Of a stretch of DNA of 64,000 bases, positions 7,462 to 16,125 are shown piece by piece. Source of the stretch: an uncultured Eubacteriales bacterium. Lineage in GTDB: Bacteria; Bacillota; Clostridia; Oscillospirales; Oscillospiraceae. Below the pieces are notes generated by a model. The model was not told the DNA's origin. It ran no database searches and saw only the letters and a list, made by a program, of their open reading frames with translations. The position numbers and the translations under genes are program-made. Position 1 is the stretch's first letter, and each line of letters begins with the position of its first letter. The stretch spans positions 1 to 64,000 of the forward strand of contig URLO01000002.1 in assembly GCA_900548625.1 (NCBI GenBank), given 5' to 3'.

Positions 7462-8873
7462 GCACAAAGCTGGTCAAAAGTCTGCGGGAGGCCATCGAGC
7501 TTTCCGGATTGAAGAGCGGAATGACCGTGTCGTTCCACCATCATCTGCGCAACGGCGACTATGTCCTGAACATGGTCATGGACGAGATCGCAGCCATGGG
7601 CATCCGTGAGCTGACGGTCAACGCCAGCGCGCTGTTCGATACGCATGCGCCGATCCTGGAGCATGTGAAAAATCATGTCGTCCGCAAGATCCTGACGAAC
7701 TACATGTCTGCCGGCATCGGCAGAAGCATCTCCGCGGGCCTGATGGACGAGCCGGTGGAGTTCCGCACCCACGGCGGCCGTCCGCGCGACATCGCGCTCG
7801 GCATCACGCCGATCGACGTGGCGTTCGTGGCCGCGCCGTGCTCCGACGAGATGGGCAACTGCACCGGCAAGCTCGGCAAGTCCGCCTGCGGCAGCATCGG
7901 CTACGCCTATCCGGACGCCATGTATGCCAAAAAAGTCATTGTCATCACCGACGAGCTGGTTCCCTATCCGCTGACCGGCTGGTCGATCCCCGAAATTTAT
8001 GTGGACAGCGTCGTCAAGGTCGATGCCATCGGTGACCCGGCGGGCATCGTCTCCGGCACGACGCGCATGACGCGCAACCCCGTCGCGCTGGTCATGGCGC
8101 AGACGGCGGCGCAGGTCATCCGCCACTCCGGCCTGCTCAAGGACGGCTTCTCGTTCCAGACCGGCGCAGGCGGCGCAACGCTTGCCACCGCGATGTATCT
8201 CAAGGAGATCATGCTCCGCGAGCACATCGAGGGCAGCTACGCACAGGGCGGCATCACGGGCTATCTTGTCGATATGCTGAACGAGGGCTGCTTCCGTGCG
8301 CTGATGGACGTGCAGTGCTTTGACCTCAAGGCGGCCGCCTCCATCCGCGACAATCCCCGTCACTGCGAGGTCGGCGCGGCGCAGTATGCCAGTGCCGGCG
8401 CCAAGAGCAGCATCATGGACTCGCTCGACGTGGCGGTGCTCGGTGCGACCGAGATCGACACGGATTTCAACGTCAACGTCCACACCGACTCCTACGGGCG
8501 CATCATGGGCGGCTCCGGCGGCCACAGCGACGCCTCTGCCGGCTCGAAGCTCTCGATCATCACCGCGCCGCTGTTCCGCGGACGGCTGCCGATCGTGCTC
8601 GACCATGTGAACTGCATCTCCACGCCCGGCTGCGACATCGACGTGCTGGTCACGCAGGCAGGCGTGGCGGTCAACCCGAAGAATGAGGAGCTGCGCCTGC
8701 GGCTCAAGGATGCGGGCATCCATGTGGTGGACATCCACGAGCTCAAGGAGCTTGCGGAGAAGATCACCGGCACGCCCGCACCGCTGCCTCCCGCCGGCCG
8801 GACGATCGCGAAGGTCATGCGCCGTGACGGCGGCATTCTCGACACCATCGGTCTTCGGAAGGAGGAAGCGTAA
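7458..8873 (+). CDS. citF: Citrate/citramalate lyase alpha subunit
   Basis: A 471-residue CitF-type ACP transferase subunit, which exchanges acetyl for citryl or citramalyl on the carrier protein. Recognisable blocks include SGMTVSFHHHLRNGDYV near the start and the GGSGGHSDASAGSKL region. It begins about 35 residues later than enterobacterial CitF. AGGAGG at 7443-7448 supports ATG 7458. Its stop overlaps the start of the hydratase alpha gene by one base, so all five catabolic genes look translationally coupled. Confidence 0.93.
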   Translation: MSTKLVKSLREAIELSGLKSGMTVSFHHHLRNGDYVLNMVMDEIAAMGIRELTVNASALFDTHAPILEHVKNHVVRKILTNYMSAGIGRSISAGLMDEPVEFRTHGGRPRDIALGITPIDVAFVAAPCSDEMGNCTGKLGKSACGSIGYAYPDAMYAKKVIVITDELVPYPLTGWSIPEIYVDSVVKVDAIGDPAGIVSGTTRMTRNPVALVMAQTAAQVIRHSGLLKDGFSFQTGAGGATLATAMYLKEIMLREHIEGSYAQGGITGYLVDMLNEGCFRALMDVQCFDLKAAASIRDNPRHCEVGAAQYASAGAKSSIMDSLDVAVLGATEIDTDFNVNVHTDSYGRIMGGSGGHSDASAGSKLSIITAPLFRGRLPIVLDHVNCISTPGCDIDVLVTQAGVAVNPKNEELRLRLKDAGIHVVDIHELKELAEKITGTPAPLPPAGRTIAKVMRRDGGILDTIGLRKEEA

Positions 8874-9712
8874 TGCGTGAGATTTCCGCTGCTCTGATCA
8901 CCAAGAGCGTTGCACGCATGTGCATCGAGGCAAACTGCTACCTTCCCGAGGACGTCCGCGCGCGGCTCGAGGGCTCGCTCCGGGACGAGCCGTGGCCCAT
9001 CGCGCAGGAGATCCTGACGCACATCCTCCAGAACGCGGAGATGGCGGCGGCAAGACCGCAGCCCATCTGCCAGGACACGGGCATGGCCTGCGTCTTTGTC
9101 GAGCTGGGTCAGGACGTGCATGTGGACGGCGACCTCGCTGAGGCGATCCACGAGGGCGTCCGCCGCGGCTACACCGACGGCTATCTGAGAAAATCGGTCG
9201 TGCGCGATCCGCTCGACCGTGTGAATACCGGCGACAACACGCCCGCCATGATCTATTATGAGATCGTTCCGGGCGACCGGCTCAAGATCACGATCGCGCC
9301 GAAGGGCTTCGGCAGCGAGAACATGAGCCGCATCCAGATGCTCCGCCCGTCCGACGGCGTGGAGGGCGTCAAGAAATTCGTTCTGGACGCCGTGGAGCAG
9401 GCCGGCGCCAACCCCTGCCCGCCGATCGTGGTCGGCGTGGGCGTGGGCGGCACGTTCGACAAGGCGGCGCTGCTTGCAAAGAAGGCGCTGCTGCGCGAGA
9501 CCGGCACGCACAACGAAAACGAAATGTATGCCGCGCTTGAGGACGAGCTTCTGGAAAAGATCAACGCCCTCGGCATCGGCCCGCAGGGCTTCGGCGGACG
9601 GACGACGGCGCTTGCCGTGCACATCGAGTCCATGCCGACGCACATCGCGGGGCTGCCGGTCGCGGTCAACATCAACTGCCACGTGGCAAGACATCTGACG
9701 GAGGTGCTTTGA
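8873..9712 (+). CDS. Class I fumarase/mesaconase-type hydratase, alpha subunit
   Basis: A 279-residue Fe-S hydro-lyase alpha subunit (fumarase class I / tartrate dehydratase N-terminal family). Candidate 4Fe-4S ligands are the Cys in PICQDTGMA, in NPCPP and in NINCHVARH. This pair would hydrate mesaconate to citramalate in the methylaspartate pathway, a role known for a two-subunit enzyme of this family in Clostridium tetanomorphum. Fumarate or tartrate remain alternatives from sequence alone. It starts on a one-base overlap with citF (TAATG) and is followed by the beta gene after one base. Confidence 0.92.
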   Translation: MREISAALITKSVARMCIEANCYLPEDVRARLEGSLRDEPWPIAQEILTHILQNAEMAAARPQPICQDTGMACVFVELGQDVHVDGDLAEAIHEGVRRGYTDGYLRKSVVRDPLDRVNTGDNTPAMIYYEIVPGDRLKITIAPKGFGSENMSRIQMLRPSDGVEGVKKFVLDAVEQAGANPCPPIVVGVGVGGTFDKAALLAKKALLRETGTHNENEMYAALEDELLEKINALGIGPQGFGGRTTALAVHIESMPTHIAGLPVAVNINCHVARHLTEVL

Positions 9713-9713
9713 G

Positions 9714-10289
9714 ATGGCGATCCAACTGACGACGCCGCTGAAGAAGGAAGACGCGCTGCGTCTGCGCGCAGGCGACAGCTGCCTGCTCACGGGCGTGATC
9801 TACACGGCGCGCGATGCGGCACACAAGCGCCTGTGCGAGCTGGCGGCAGCGGGCAAGCCCCTGCCGTTTGACCCGACGGACGCCGTGATCTACTACGTCG
9901 GGCCGACGCCCGCCGCACCCGGTCAGGTGATCGGCTCGGCAGGGCCGACGACCTCCTACCGGATGGACGCATACAGCCCCACGCTCATCGCGCTGGGTCA
10001 GCGCGGCATGATCGGCAAGGGAAAGCGCGGCCCCGAGGTCGTCGAGGCCATGAAGCGGTACGGCGCAGTCTATTTCGGCGCCATCGGCGGCTGCGGCGCA
10101 CTTTTGAGCCAGTGCGTCAAAAAGGCGGAGGTCATCGCCTACGAGGACCTCGGCGCGGAGGCGCTGCGGCGGCTGGAGGTCGAGAACTTCCCCGTCACTG
10201 TCATCATTGACAGCCAGGGCACCAACCTGTACGAGACGGGCCGGAAGGAGTATCTTGCGGCTTCGGAGCGGACGAATGACGGAGCTTGA
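9714..10289 (+). CDS. Class I fumarase/mesaconase-type hydratase, beta subunit
   Basis: A 191-residue beta subunit of the two-component class I fumarase/tartrate dehydratase family. The C-terminal domain pattern is visible: GKGKRGPEVVEAMKRYGAVY and GGCGALLSQ. GGAGGTG precedes ATG 9714. The gene overlaps the downstream GntR gene by 14 bases. It partners the alpha subunit directly upstream; the mesaconate role is inferred from context. Confidence 0.92.
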   Translation: MAIQLTTPLKKEDALRLRAGDSCLLTGVIYTARDAAHKRLCELAAAGKPLPFDPTDAVIYYVGPTPAAPGQVIGSAGPTTSYRMDAYSPTLIALGQRGMIGKGKRGPEVVEAMKRYGAVYFGAIGGCGALLSQCVKKAEVIAYEDLGAEALRRLEVENFPVTVIIDSQGTNLYETGRKEYLAASERTNDGA

Positions 10290-11289
10290 GCTGGATCGGT
10301 CGGCTCTGCCGGAGCGCGAGGGCGAGCCGGTCTATCGCCGGATCGTGCAGCTGCTCACAGGCTATATTCAGGACGGAACGCTGCGCGAGGGCGCGCAGCT
10401 TCCGACCGTCCGCGCACTTGCCGAGCAGCTCGGCGTGGCGCAGGGGACGGTCAAGCGGGCGTATGACGAGCTGGAGCGGCAGGGCATCCTGACCAAGGCC
10501 GCCGGCCGCGGCAGCTTTGTGGCATACCGCCCGCCGCAGGCGCAGAGCGCGCAGGAGGCGGCGGCGCTCGCCGCCGACCAGCTTCTGGAGCGGCTGCACA
10601 CGCTCGGTCTTTCCGACACGCAGATGGAAGCGCTCCTCACAGAGCGCCTTCGCCTGCGGCGTCAGCAGCGGCCGCAGCTCCGCGCGGCGCTGGTCGAGTG
10701 CAATCCCGAGATCCTGGCGCAGCTTCGCCAGCAGCTCGGCGCACTCGAGGGCATCGGGCTGCATCCGGTCCTGCTCGACCGGGCGCGCCAGCACCCGGAA
10801 CGGCTCGCTTCGCGCTGCGATGTGATCATCACAACGGCGGAACATGCATCCGAGCTCACGAAAATGACCAGACGCGCAGACAAAGTTGCAAAAATCGCCC
10901 TGCGTCTGACGCCGCAGAGCATCGCCGCCATCGTCAAGCTGACGCCCGGCGCGCATGTCGGCATTCTGACGCACAGCCTGCGCTTCGGCGCGCTCCTTCA
11001 GGAGCACTGCCGCAGCTATGCGCTGGGCGCGGTTCTGGACGAGCCGGCGCTTTTGCAGCCGGGTGCCGCGTTTGAGGCGTATCTGCGCGGAAAGTCGGTG
11101 ATTCTCGTGCCGGAAGGTTACGAAAACGACTGCGCGCCGGAGGTGCTCGGCGCCCTGCGCCGGTTTGCGCGGCGCGGAAGCGTCGTTCCGTGTGCGTACC
11201 GGATCGACGAAGGCTCCCGCATCTATCTGACCGAGCGCCTGGAGCGCCTGCGTTCCGGCCTGACGGCGGAGCGGGCAGCGTGGGCATAA
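10276..11289 (+). CDS. GntR-family transcriptional regulator with uncharacterised C-terminal domain
   Basis: A 337-residue regulator. Residues about 18-90 form a GntR winged helix (PVYRRIVQLLTGYIQDG, then QLPTVRALAEQLGVAQGTVK). The remaining 240 residues are not a classic FadR, HutC or aminotransferase effector domain. They look like an alpha/beta sensing domain with CNPEIL and VIITTAEHASEL blocks. ATG 10276 lies inside the end of the hydratase gene, so it is translationally coupled. It sits between the lyase/hydratase half and the mutase half of the pathway, and probably controls one or both. Confidence 0.85.
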   Translation: MTELELDRSALPEREGEPVYRRIVQLLTGYIQDGTLREGAQLPTVRALAEQLGVAQGTVKRAYDELERQGILTKAAGRGSFVAYRPPQAQSAQEAAALAADQLLERLHTLGLSDTQMEALLTERLRLRRQQRPQLRAALVECNPEILAQLRQQLGALEGIGLHPVLLDRARQHPERLASRCDVIITTAEHASELTKMTRRADKVAKIALRLTPQSIAAIVKLTPGAHVGILTHSLRFGALLQEHCRSYALGAVLDEPALLQPGAAFEAYLRGKSVILVPEGYENDCAPEVLGALRRFARRGSVVPCAYRIDEGSRIYLTERLERLRSGLTAERAAWA

Positions 11290-11372
11290 AATGCATATTT
11301 TTTTTCGCATCCTGCACGCCGTGCAAGACGTGCAACTATTCTTGCAATTTCGGTGAAAAGTGAATTTGCGAA

Positions 11373-11401
11373 TTGACTTTACAGCGTGCGAGGACTACCA
11401 T
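11373..11401 (+). promoter_or_regulatory. Sigma-A-like promoter for glmS
   Basis: TTGACT (11373-11378), a 17-bp spacer and TACCAT (11396-11401) lie 60 bases before glmS. The stretch 11290-11372 holds no gene. It contains several TGCA/TTGCA motifs and a GCACG-c-CGTGC palindrome at about 11323-11333 that could be regulator sites. Confidence 0.6.
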
Positions 11402-11461
11402 ATACGTAGAATTTGGCCTGAAAATGCAAGTTTTCTGCCAAAAAATATCTGAGGTGTAATC

Positions 11462-11902
11462 ATGGAAGAGAAACGAAAAAAGGTATTGGTCATCGGCGTC
11501 ATCGGCTCTGATGTCCATGCCGTCGGCAACAAGATCCTCTATCATGCCTTTACCGAGGCAGGCTTTGAGGTCGTCAATCTGGGCGTTATGGTCTCGCAGG
11601 AGGAGTATATCTCCGCCGCCATCGAGGCCGATGCAGACGCGATCGTCGTCTCGAGCCTGTACGGACAGGGCGAGCTGGACTGCCGCGGAATGCGCGAAAA
11701 GTGCGACGAGGCTGGCCTTCCCGGAATTCCGCTGCTCGTTGGCGGCAACATTGTCGTCGGCAAGCAGAAATTTGAAGATGTAGAACAGCGCTTCCGCGCG
11801 ATGGGCTTTGACAGAGCCTTCCCGCCGGGAACGCCGCCCGAAACGACCATTGAGGCGCTGCGCGAGCTGCTGCACATGGACGATGAGGAACAGCCGGCAT
11901 GA
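11462..11902 (+). CDS. glmS: Glutamate mutase sigma subunit (B12-binding)
   Basis: A 146-residue cobalamin-binding component of methylaspartate mutase, which rearranges glutamate to 3-methylaspartate. The DxHxxG signature is present as DVHAVG (residues 17-22), with H19 the lower axial Co ligand, followed by the SSLYGQGELD and LLVGGN loops of the B12 fold. Length matches the family. GAGGTG precedes ATG, and its end overlaps glmL by ATGA. It is the first gene of the mutase half of the operon. Confidence 0.96.
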   Translation: MEEKRKKVLVIGVIGSDVHAVGNKILYHAFTEAGFEVVNLGVMVSQEEYISAAIEADADAIVVSSLYGQGELDCRGMREKCDEAGLPGIPLLVGGNIVVGKQKFEDVEQRFRAMGFDRAFPPGTPPETTIEALRELLHMDDEEQPA

Positions 11903-13275
11903 AACCAGTGCTCCTGACGGATTTCGGCAGCACCTATACAAAGCTGACGGCGGTGGACGTCGATACCGCGGAGCTGCTGGGTACGGCGGCGGCTTACACG
12001 ACGGTACAGACCGACATCAACGAAGGCTTTGCCAAGGCGCTGTGCGCGCTGGAGGAAAAGACGGGGAAGCTCGACTATGCCGAGAGCTATGCCTGCTCCT
12101 CGGCAGCGGGCGGCCTGCGGATGATGGCCTCCGGCCTCGTGCCGGAGCTGACGCTCGAGGCGGCGCGTATGGCGAGCCTCGGCGCGGGTGCAAAGCTCAT
12201 CGGCCAGTTCTCTTTCGAACTGACCGAGGACGATCTGGACGCCATCCGGGCTCAGAAACCCGATATTTTCCTGCTGGCAGGCGGAACGGACGGCGGAAAC
12301 ACGTCCTGCATCCTGCACAATGCGCGGATGCTCGCGTCCCTCAAGCCGGACTTCCCGATCATCGTGGCAGGCAACCGGACAGCGGCGCGCGAGTGCATGC
12401 GGATCCTGTCAGACTGTCACGCGCGGCTCTGCGAAAACGTCATGCCGCGCTTCGGCGTGCTCAAGACGGAGCAGACGCAGGCGGCGATCCGGGATATTTT
12501 CCTCGGCCGCATCATTCAGGCCAAGGGCCTTGACAAGGCGGCGCGGATGATGAACGACATCCTGATGCCCACGCCCGCGGCGGTGCTTTCGGCGCTGGAG
12601 CTGCTTTCCGGCGGATGCGAGAGCGAAAGCGGCATCGGCGAGCTCTGCTGCGTTGACGTCGGCGGAGCCACAACGGACGTATACTCGATCTGCGAGGGCA
12701 TGCCGAAGCAGATGAACCTTGTCTACAAGGGCCTGCCGGAGCCGTATGCCAAGCGCACGGTCGAGGGCGACATCGGTATGCGCTATTCGGTGCTCGGGAT
12801 CCTCGAGGCGGCGGGCGCACGGAAGCTGGCGCAGCTCAGCGGCCTTACGCCAGAGCGCGTGGAGGAGCTTTGCCGCATGCTCAGCCAGCACACCGATCTC
12901 GTGCCGCAAAGCGCCGACGACGAGCTTGCGGCGCTGGATTTCGCGCTGGCAGCCATGGCCGTTCAGACGGCGACGCGCCGCCATGCCGGAACGATCGAGG
13001 AGACCTATACCATGCTGGGCCCGACCTTCGTGCAGAGCGGAAAAGACCTTTCCGCGGTGCGCAGGATCGTGGCGACCGGCGGAAGCCTGATCCACTCGGC
13101 ACACGTGCGCCAGATCGCTGCCTTCGCAGCCTACGACCCGGCAGACCCGGGGTCGCTGCGGCCGAAGGACGCAGCGGTGCTCGTGGATGAAAGCTATATT
13201 CTAGCCGCGATGGGACTGCTGTCCACGCACTACCCCGAGGCGGCACTTCAGATCATGAAAAGGAAGATCAGATAG
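11899..13275 (+). CDS. glmL: Methylaspartate mutase accessory protein GlmL/MutL
   Basis: A 458-residue actin/Hsp70-fold ATPase-like protein with phosphate-1 loop TDFGSTYTKLTAVD at the N-terminus and a second loop VDVGGATTDVYS in the middle. MutL/GlmL is always found between glmS and glmE and is presumed to be a reactivating or chaperone factor for the mutase. It overlaps glmS by 4 bases and abuts glmE directly, giving tight stoichiometric expression. Confidence 0.93.
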   Translation: MKPVLLTDFGSTYTKLTAVDVDTAELLGTAAAYTTVQTDINEGFAKALCALEEKTGKLDYAESYACSSAAGGLRMMASGLVPELTLEAARMASLGAGAKLIGQFSFELTEDDLDAIRAQKPDIFLLAGGTDGGNTSCILHNARMLASLKPDFPIIVAGNRTAARECMRILSDCHARLCENVMPRFGVLKTEQTQAAIRDIFLGRIIQAKGLDKAARMMNDILMPTPAAVLSALELLSGGCESESGIGELCCVDVGGATTDVYSICEGMPKQMNLVYKGLPEPYAKRTVEGDIGMRYSVLGILEAAGARKLAQLSGLTPERVEELCRMLSQHTDLVPQSADDELAALDFALAAMAVQTATRRHAGTIEETYTMLGPTFVQSGKDLSAVRRIVATGGSLIHSAHVRQIAAFAAYDPADPGSLRPKDAAVLVDESYILAAMGLLSTHYPEAALQIMKRKIR

Positions 13276-14727
13276 ATGGAGATTCAGAATAAAAAGTGGG
13301 AAATGGACGCGTTCATGAAGGAGCGCGAGGAAGTTCTTCAGCAGTGGCCGACCGGCAAGGCGGTCGATCTGCAGGAGGCTGTTGACTATCACAAGAACAT
13401 GGCGGCGGAGCGCAGCTTCTCCCGCAAGCTCATGGACGCCAAGCGCGAGGGCCGCACCCTCATCCAGCCGAGAGCGGGCGTGCCCGTTCTGGACGAGCAC
13501 ATCAAGCTCATGCAGTACCTCGAGAAGGAGGGCGAGGCAGACCTGCTGCCCACCACCATCGACAGCTACACCCGTCAGAACCGCTATGAAGAAGCCGAAA
13601 ACGGCATCGCCGAGTCCATTCGCCTCGGCCGCGCGATGCTCAACGGCTTCCCGGCCGTCAACCACGGCGTCAATGGCTGCCGCCGCGTTGTGGAGAGCGT
13701 CCACACGCCGCTGCAGGTCCGTCACGGCACGCCGGATGCGCGTCTGCTGACCGAGATCACCTATGCCGGCGGCTTTACGAGCTATGAGGGCGGCGGCATT
13801 TCCTACAATCTGCCCTACTGCAAGAACGTCCCGATGGAGACCACCATCCGCGACTGGCAGTATGTTGACCGTCTGACCGGCCTGTATGAGGAGATGGGCG
13901 TGTCCATCAACCGTGAGCCCTACGGCCCGCTGACCGGCACGCTGGTGCCCCCCTGCATCTCGCACGCTGCGGCCATCATCGAGGCGCTGCTCGCCGCCGA
14001 GCAGGGCGTCCGGAACATCACCGTCGGCTACGGCCAGTGCGGCAATCTGGTTCAGGACATCGCCGCCATCCGCACGCTCGAGGAGCTGACGGAGGAATAT
14101 CTGCACAAGTACGGCTATGAGGGCGTCACCGTCACGACCGTTCTGCACCAGTGGATGGGCGGCTTCCCTGCCGACGAGGCCAAGGCATTCGGCGTCATCG
14201 CCACCGGCAGCCTGATCGCGGCGCTCTCGAAGGCGACGAAGGTCATCGTCAAGAGCCCGCACGAGGCCGTCGGCATCCCGACGATGGAGGCAAATGCACA
14301 GGGCCTGCGCTGCACGAAGCAGGTCGTCAACATGATGGCCGACCAGACCTTCCAGAACTCGCATCTGGACGAGGAGATGGAGATCATCCGTCAGGAGACG
14401 CGCTGCATCGTGGACAAGTGCTTCGAGCTCGGCAAGGGCGACATCGCCCTCGGCGTCTGCCGCGGCGTGGTCGCGGGCGTGCTGGACGTTCCGTTCGCAC
14501 CCTGCCGCTTCAATGCCGGTCTTATGCTCCCGTGCCGCGACAACGAAGGCGCGGTGCGCATCCTGAACATGGGCAACCTGCCCTTCACGAAGGATCTCAA
14601 GGACTTCCATGCATCGCGCATCGCGGAGCGCGGACGCTATGAAAAGCGCGATCCGGGCTTCCAGATGGTCATCGACGATGTTTACGCGATCGGCAAGGGT
14701 CGCCTTGTCGGCCGCCCGAGAGGATAA
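13276..14727 (+). CDS. glmE: Glutamate mutase epsilon subunit
   Basis: A 483-residue TIM-barrel catalytic subunit of glutamate mutase, matching the family length. Recognisable segments include LIQPRAGVPVLDEHIKLMQ, the VRHGTPDARLL substrate region and EGGGISYNLPYCKNVP. It starts at the base following the glmL stop. With GlmS and adenosylcobalamin it makes (2S,3S)-3-methylaspartate. Confidence 0.97.
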   Translation: MEIQNKKWEMDAFMKEREEVLQQWPTGKAVDLQEAVDYHKNMAAERSFSRKLMDAKREGRTLIQPRAGVPVLDEHIKLMQYLEKEGEADLLPTTIDSYTRQNRYEEAENGIAESIRLGRAMLNGFPAVNHGVNGCRRVVESVHTPLQVRHGTPDARLLTEITYAGGFTSYEGGGISYNLPYCKNVPMETTIRDWQYVDRLTGLYEEMGVSINREPYGPLTGTLVPPCISHAAAIIEALLAAEQGVRNITVGYGQCGNLVQDIAAIRTLEELTEEYLHKYGYEGVTVTTVLHQWMGGFPADEAKAFGVIATGSLIAALSKATKVIVKSPHEAVGIPTMEANAQGLRCTKQVVNMMADQTFQNSHLDEEMEIIRQETRCIVDKCFELGKGDIALGVCRGVVAGVLDVPFAPCRFNAGLMLPCRDNEGAVRILNMGNLPFTKDLKDFHASRIAERGRYEKRDPGFQMVIDDVYAIGKGRLVGRPRG

Positions 14728-14745
14728 AACAGGAGGAAATTTGTA

Positions 14746-15996
14746 ATGAAGATCAAAAATGTTGTCTGCGCACCGGGCCGTACCGGTTTCTACTTCGACG
14801 ATCAGCGCGCCATCAAGCAGGACGCCGGTCATGACGGCATGTTCTATGTCGGCAAGCCTGTCACCGATGGCTTTACGTCCATCCGTCAGGCGGGCGAGGC
14901 GATCTCGGTCATGATCGTCCTCGAAGACGGTCAGGTCGCTTACGGCGACTGCGCCGCCGTGCAGTATTCCGGCGCGGGCGGACGCGACCCGCTGTTCCTT
15001 GCCAAGGACTTCATTCCGGTCATCGAGCAGTACATCAAGCCCCAGCTCATCGGCAAGGAAGCGGACAACTTCCGCGCGCTTGCAAAGATGATGGAGGAGA
15101 TCCAGGTTGACGGCAAGCGCCTGCACACCGCCATCCGCTACGGCGTCTCTCAGGCGCTTCTGGACGCGGTCGCAAGAGCGACGGGCCGCCAGATGTGCGA
15201 GGTCGTGGCCGACGAGTACGGCTGCACCGTCAGCGACCATCCCATCCCCATCTTCACGCAGTCCGGCGATGACCGCTACAACAACGCCGACAAGATGATC
15301 ATCAAGGGCGCGGCCGTTCTGCCGCACGCGCTGATCAACAACGTCGAGACGAAGCTCGGCGCGCACGGCGAAAAGCTCCTGGCCTATGTCCAGTGGCTGA
15401 GCCAGCGCATCGTCAGCATGCGCACCGACGAGAGCTACAGCCCCGTCCTGCATATCGACGTCTACGGCACCATCGGCGCTGCGTTCGGCAACACGAACTA
15501 CGCCGCGATGGCGGACTACATCGCAACGCTCGAGGAGGCGGCAAAGCCCTTCCACCTGCGCATCGAAGGCCCCATGGACTGCGACTGCGACCGTGAGACC
15601 CAGATGACGGCGCTCGCCGGTCTGACCGCTGAGCTGGACCGCCGCGGCATTCAGGTCGAGCTGGTCGCCGACGAGTGGTGCAACACGCTTGAGGACATCA
15701 AGCTCTTTGCCGACAACAAGGCCGGCCACATGATCCAGATCAAGACGCCCGACCTCGGCGGCATCAACAACACCATCGAGGCAGTCCTGTACTGCAAGGC
15801 GAAGGGCATCGGCGCCTATCAGGGCGGCACCTGCAATGAGACCGACCGTTCGGCGCAGGTCTGCGTCCAGTGCGCGATGGCGACGCAGCCCGATCAGATC
15901 CTTGCCAAGCCCGGCATGGGCGTGGACGAGGGCTACATGATCGTCAACAACGAGATGAACCGCATCCTTGCCCTGCGCAAGGCCAAGGCCGAATAA
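14746..15996 (+). CDS. mal: Methylaspartate ammonia-lyase
   Basis: A 416-residue enolase-superfamily enzyme that removes ammonia from 3-methylaspartate to give mesaconate. The catalytic Lys is K333 in MIQIKTPDLGG, aligned with K331 of the C. tetanomorphum enzyme, followed by the conserved GGTCNETDRSA segment. Length fits the family exactly. AGGAGG precedes ATG 14746. It is the last gene of the pathway cluster and ends before a 15-bp hairpin. Confidence 0.96.
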   Translation: MKIKNVVCAPGRTGFYFDDQRAIKQDAGHDGMFYVGKPVTDGFTSIRQAGEAISVMIVLEDGQVAYGDCAAVQYSGAGGRDPLFLAKDFIPVIEQYIKPQLIGKEADNFRALAKMMEEIQVDGKRLHTAIRYGVSQALLDAVARATGRQMCEVVADEYGCTVSDHPIPIFTQSGDDRYNNADKMIIKGAAVLPHALINNVETKLGAHGEKLLAYVQWLSQRIVSMRTDESYSPVLHIDVYGTIGAAFGNTNYAAMADYIATLEEAAKPFHLRIEGPMDCDCDRETQMTALAGLTAELDRRGIQVELVADEWCNTLEDIKLFADNKAGHMIQIKTPDLGGINNTIEAVLYCKAKGIGAYQGGTCNETDRSAQVCVQCAMATQPDQILAKPGMGVDEGYMIVNNEMNRILALRKAKAE

Positions 15997-16008
15997 GAAC
16001 CGACAAGC

Positions 16009-16043
16009 AGCGCTCCGGCGGAGAGACCCTCCGCCGGAGCGCT
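16009..16043 (+). terminator. Hairpin after the methylaspartate cluster
   Basis: A 15-bp perfect stem AGCGCTCCGGCGGAG with its complement around a 5-base loop, immediately past mal. It has no long T run of its own; a second hairpin with T5 follows at 16046-16072. Confidence 0.7.
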
Positions 16044-16045
16044 GA

Positions 16046-16072
16046 GCTTGTCAAAAAGTCTTTTTGACAAGC
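16046..16072. repeat. Short hairpin module of the intergenic repeat
   Basis: GCTTGTCAAAAA / TTTTTGACAAGC form a 12-bp stem. The same module recurs at about 20.9, 24.95, 48.47 and 62.57 kb. Confidence 0.7.
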
Positions 16073-16076
16073 GTAA

Positions 16077-16105
16077 AGGGAGCGGACAAAATCTGTCCGC
16101 TCCCT
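16077..16105 (-). terminator. Terminator of the phosphoglucomutase gene
   Basis: A 12-bp stem AGGGAGCGGACA / TGTCCGCTCCCT lies just past the minus-strand stop at 16126. Confidence 0.7.
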
Positions 16106-16125
16106 GATTTTCGTTTGAAAGCCTC

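Noticed and set aside
11290..11372. Cobalamin riboswitch before glmS
   Set aside because: The space is too short and no B12-box-like sequence was seen.
13201..15729. 842-codon open frame opposite glmE and mal
   Set aside because: Both plus-strand genes have full family signatures; the antisense frame has no recognisable domain.
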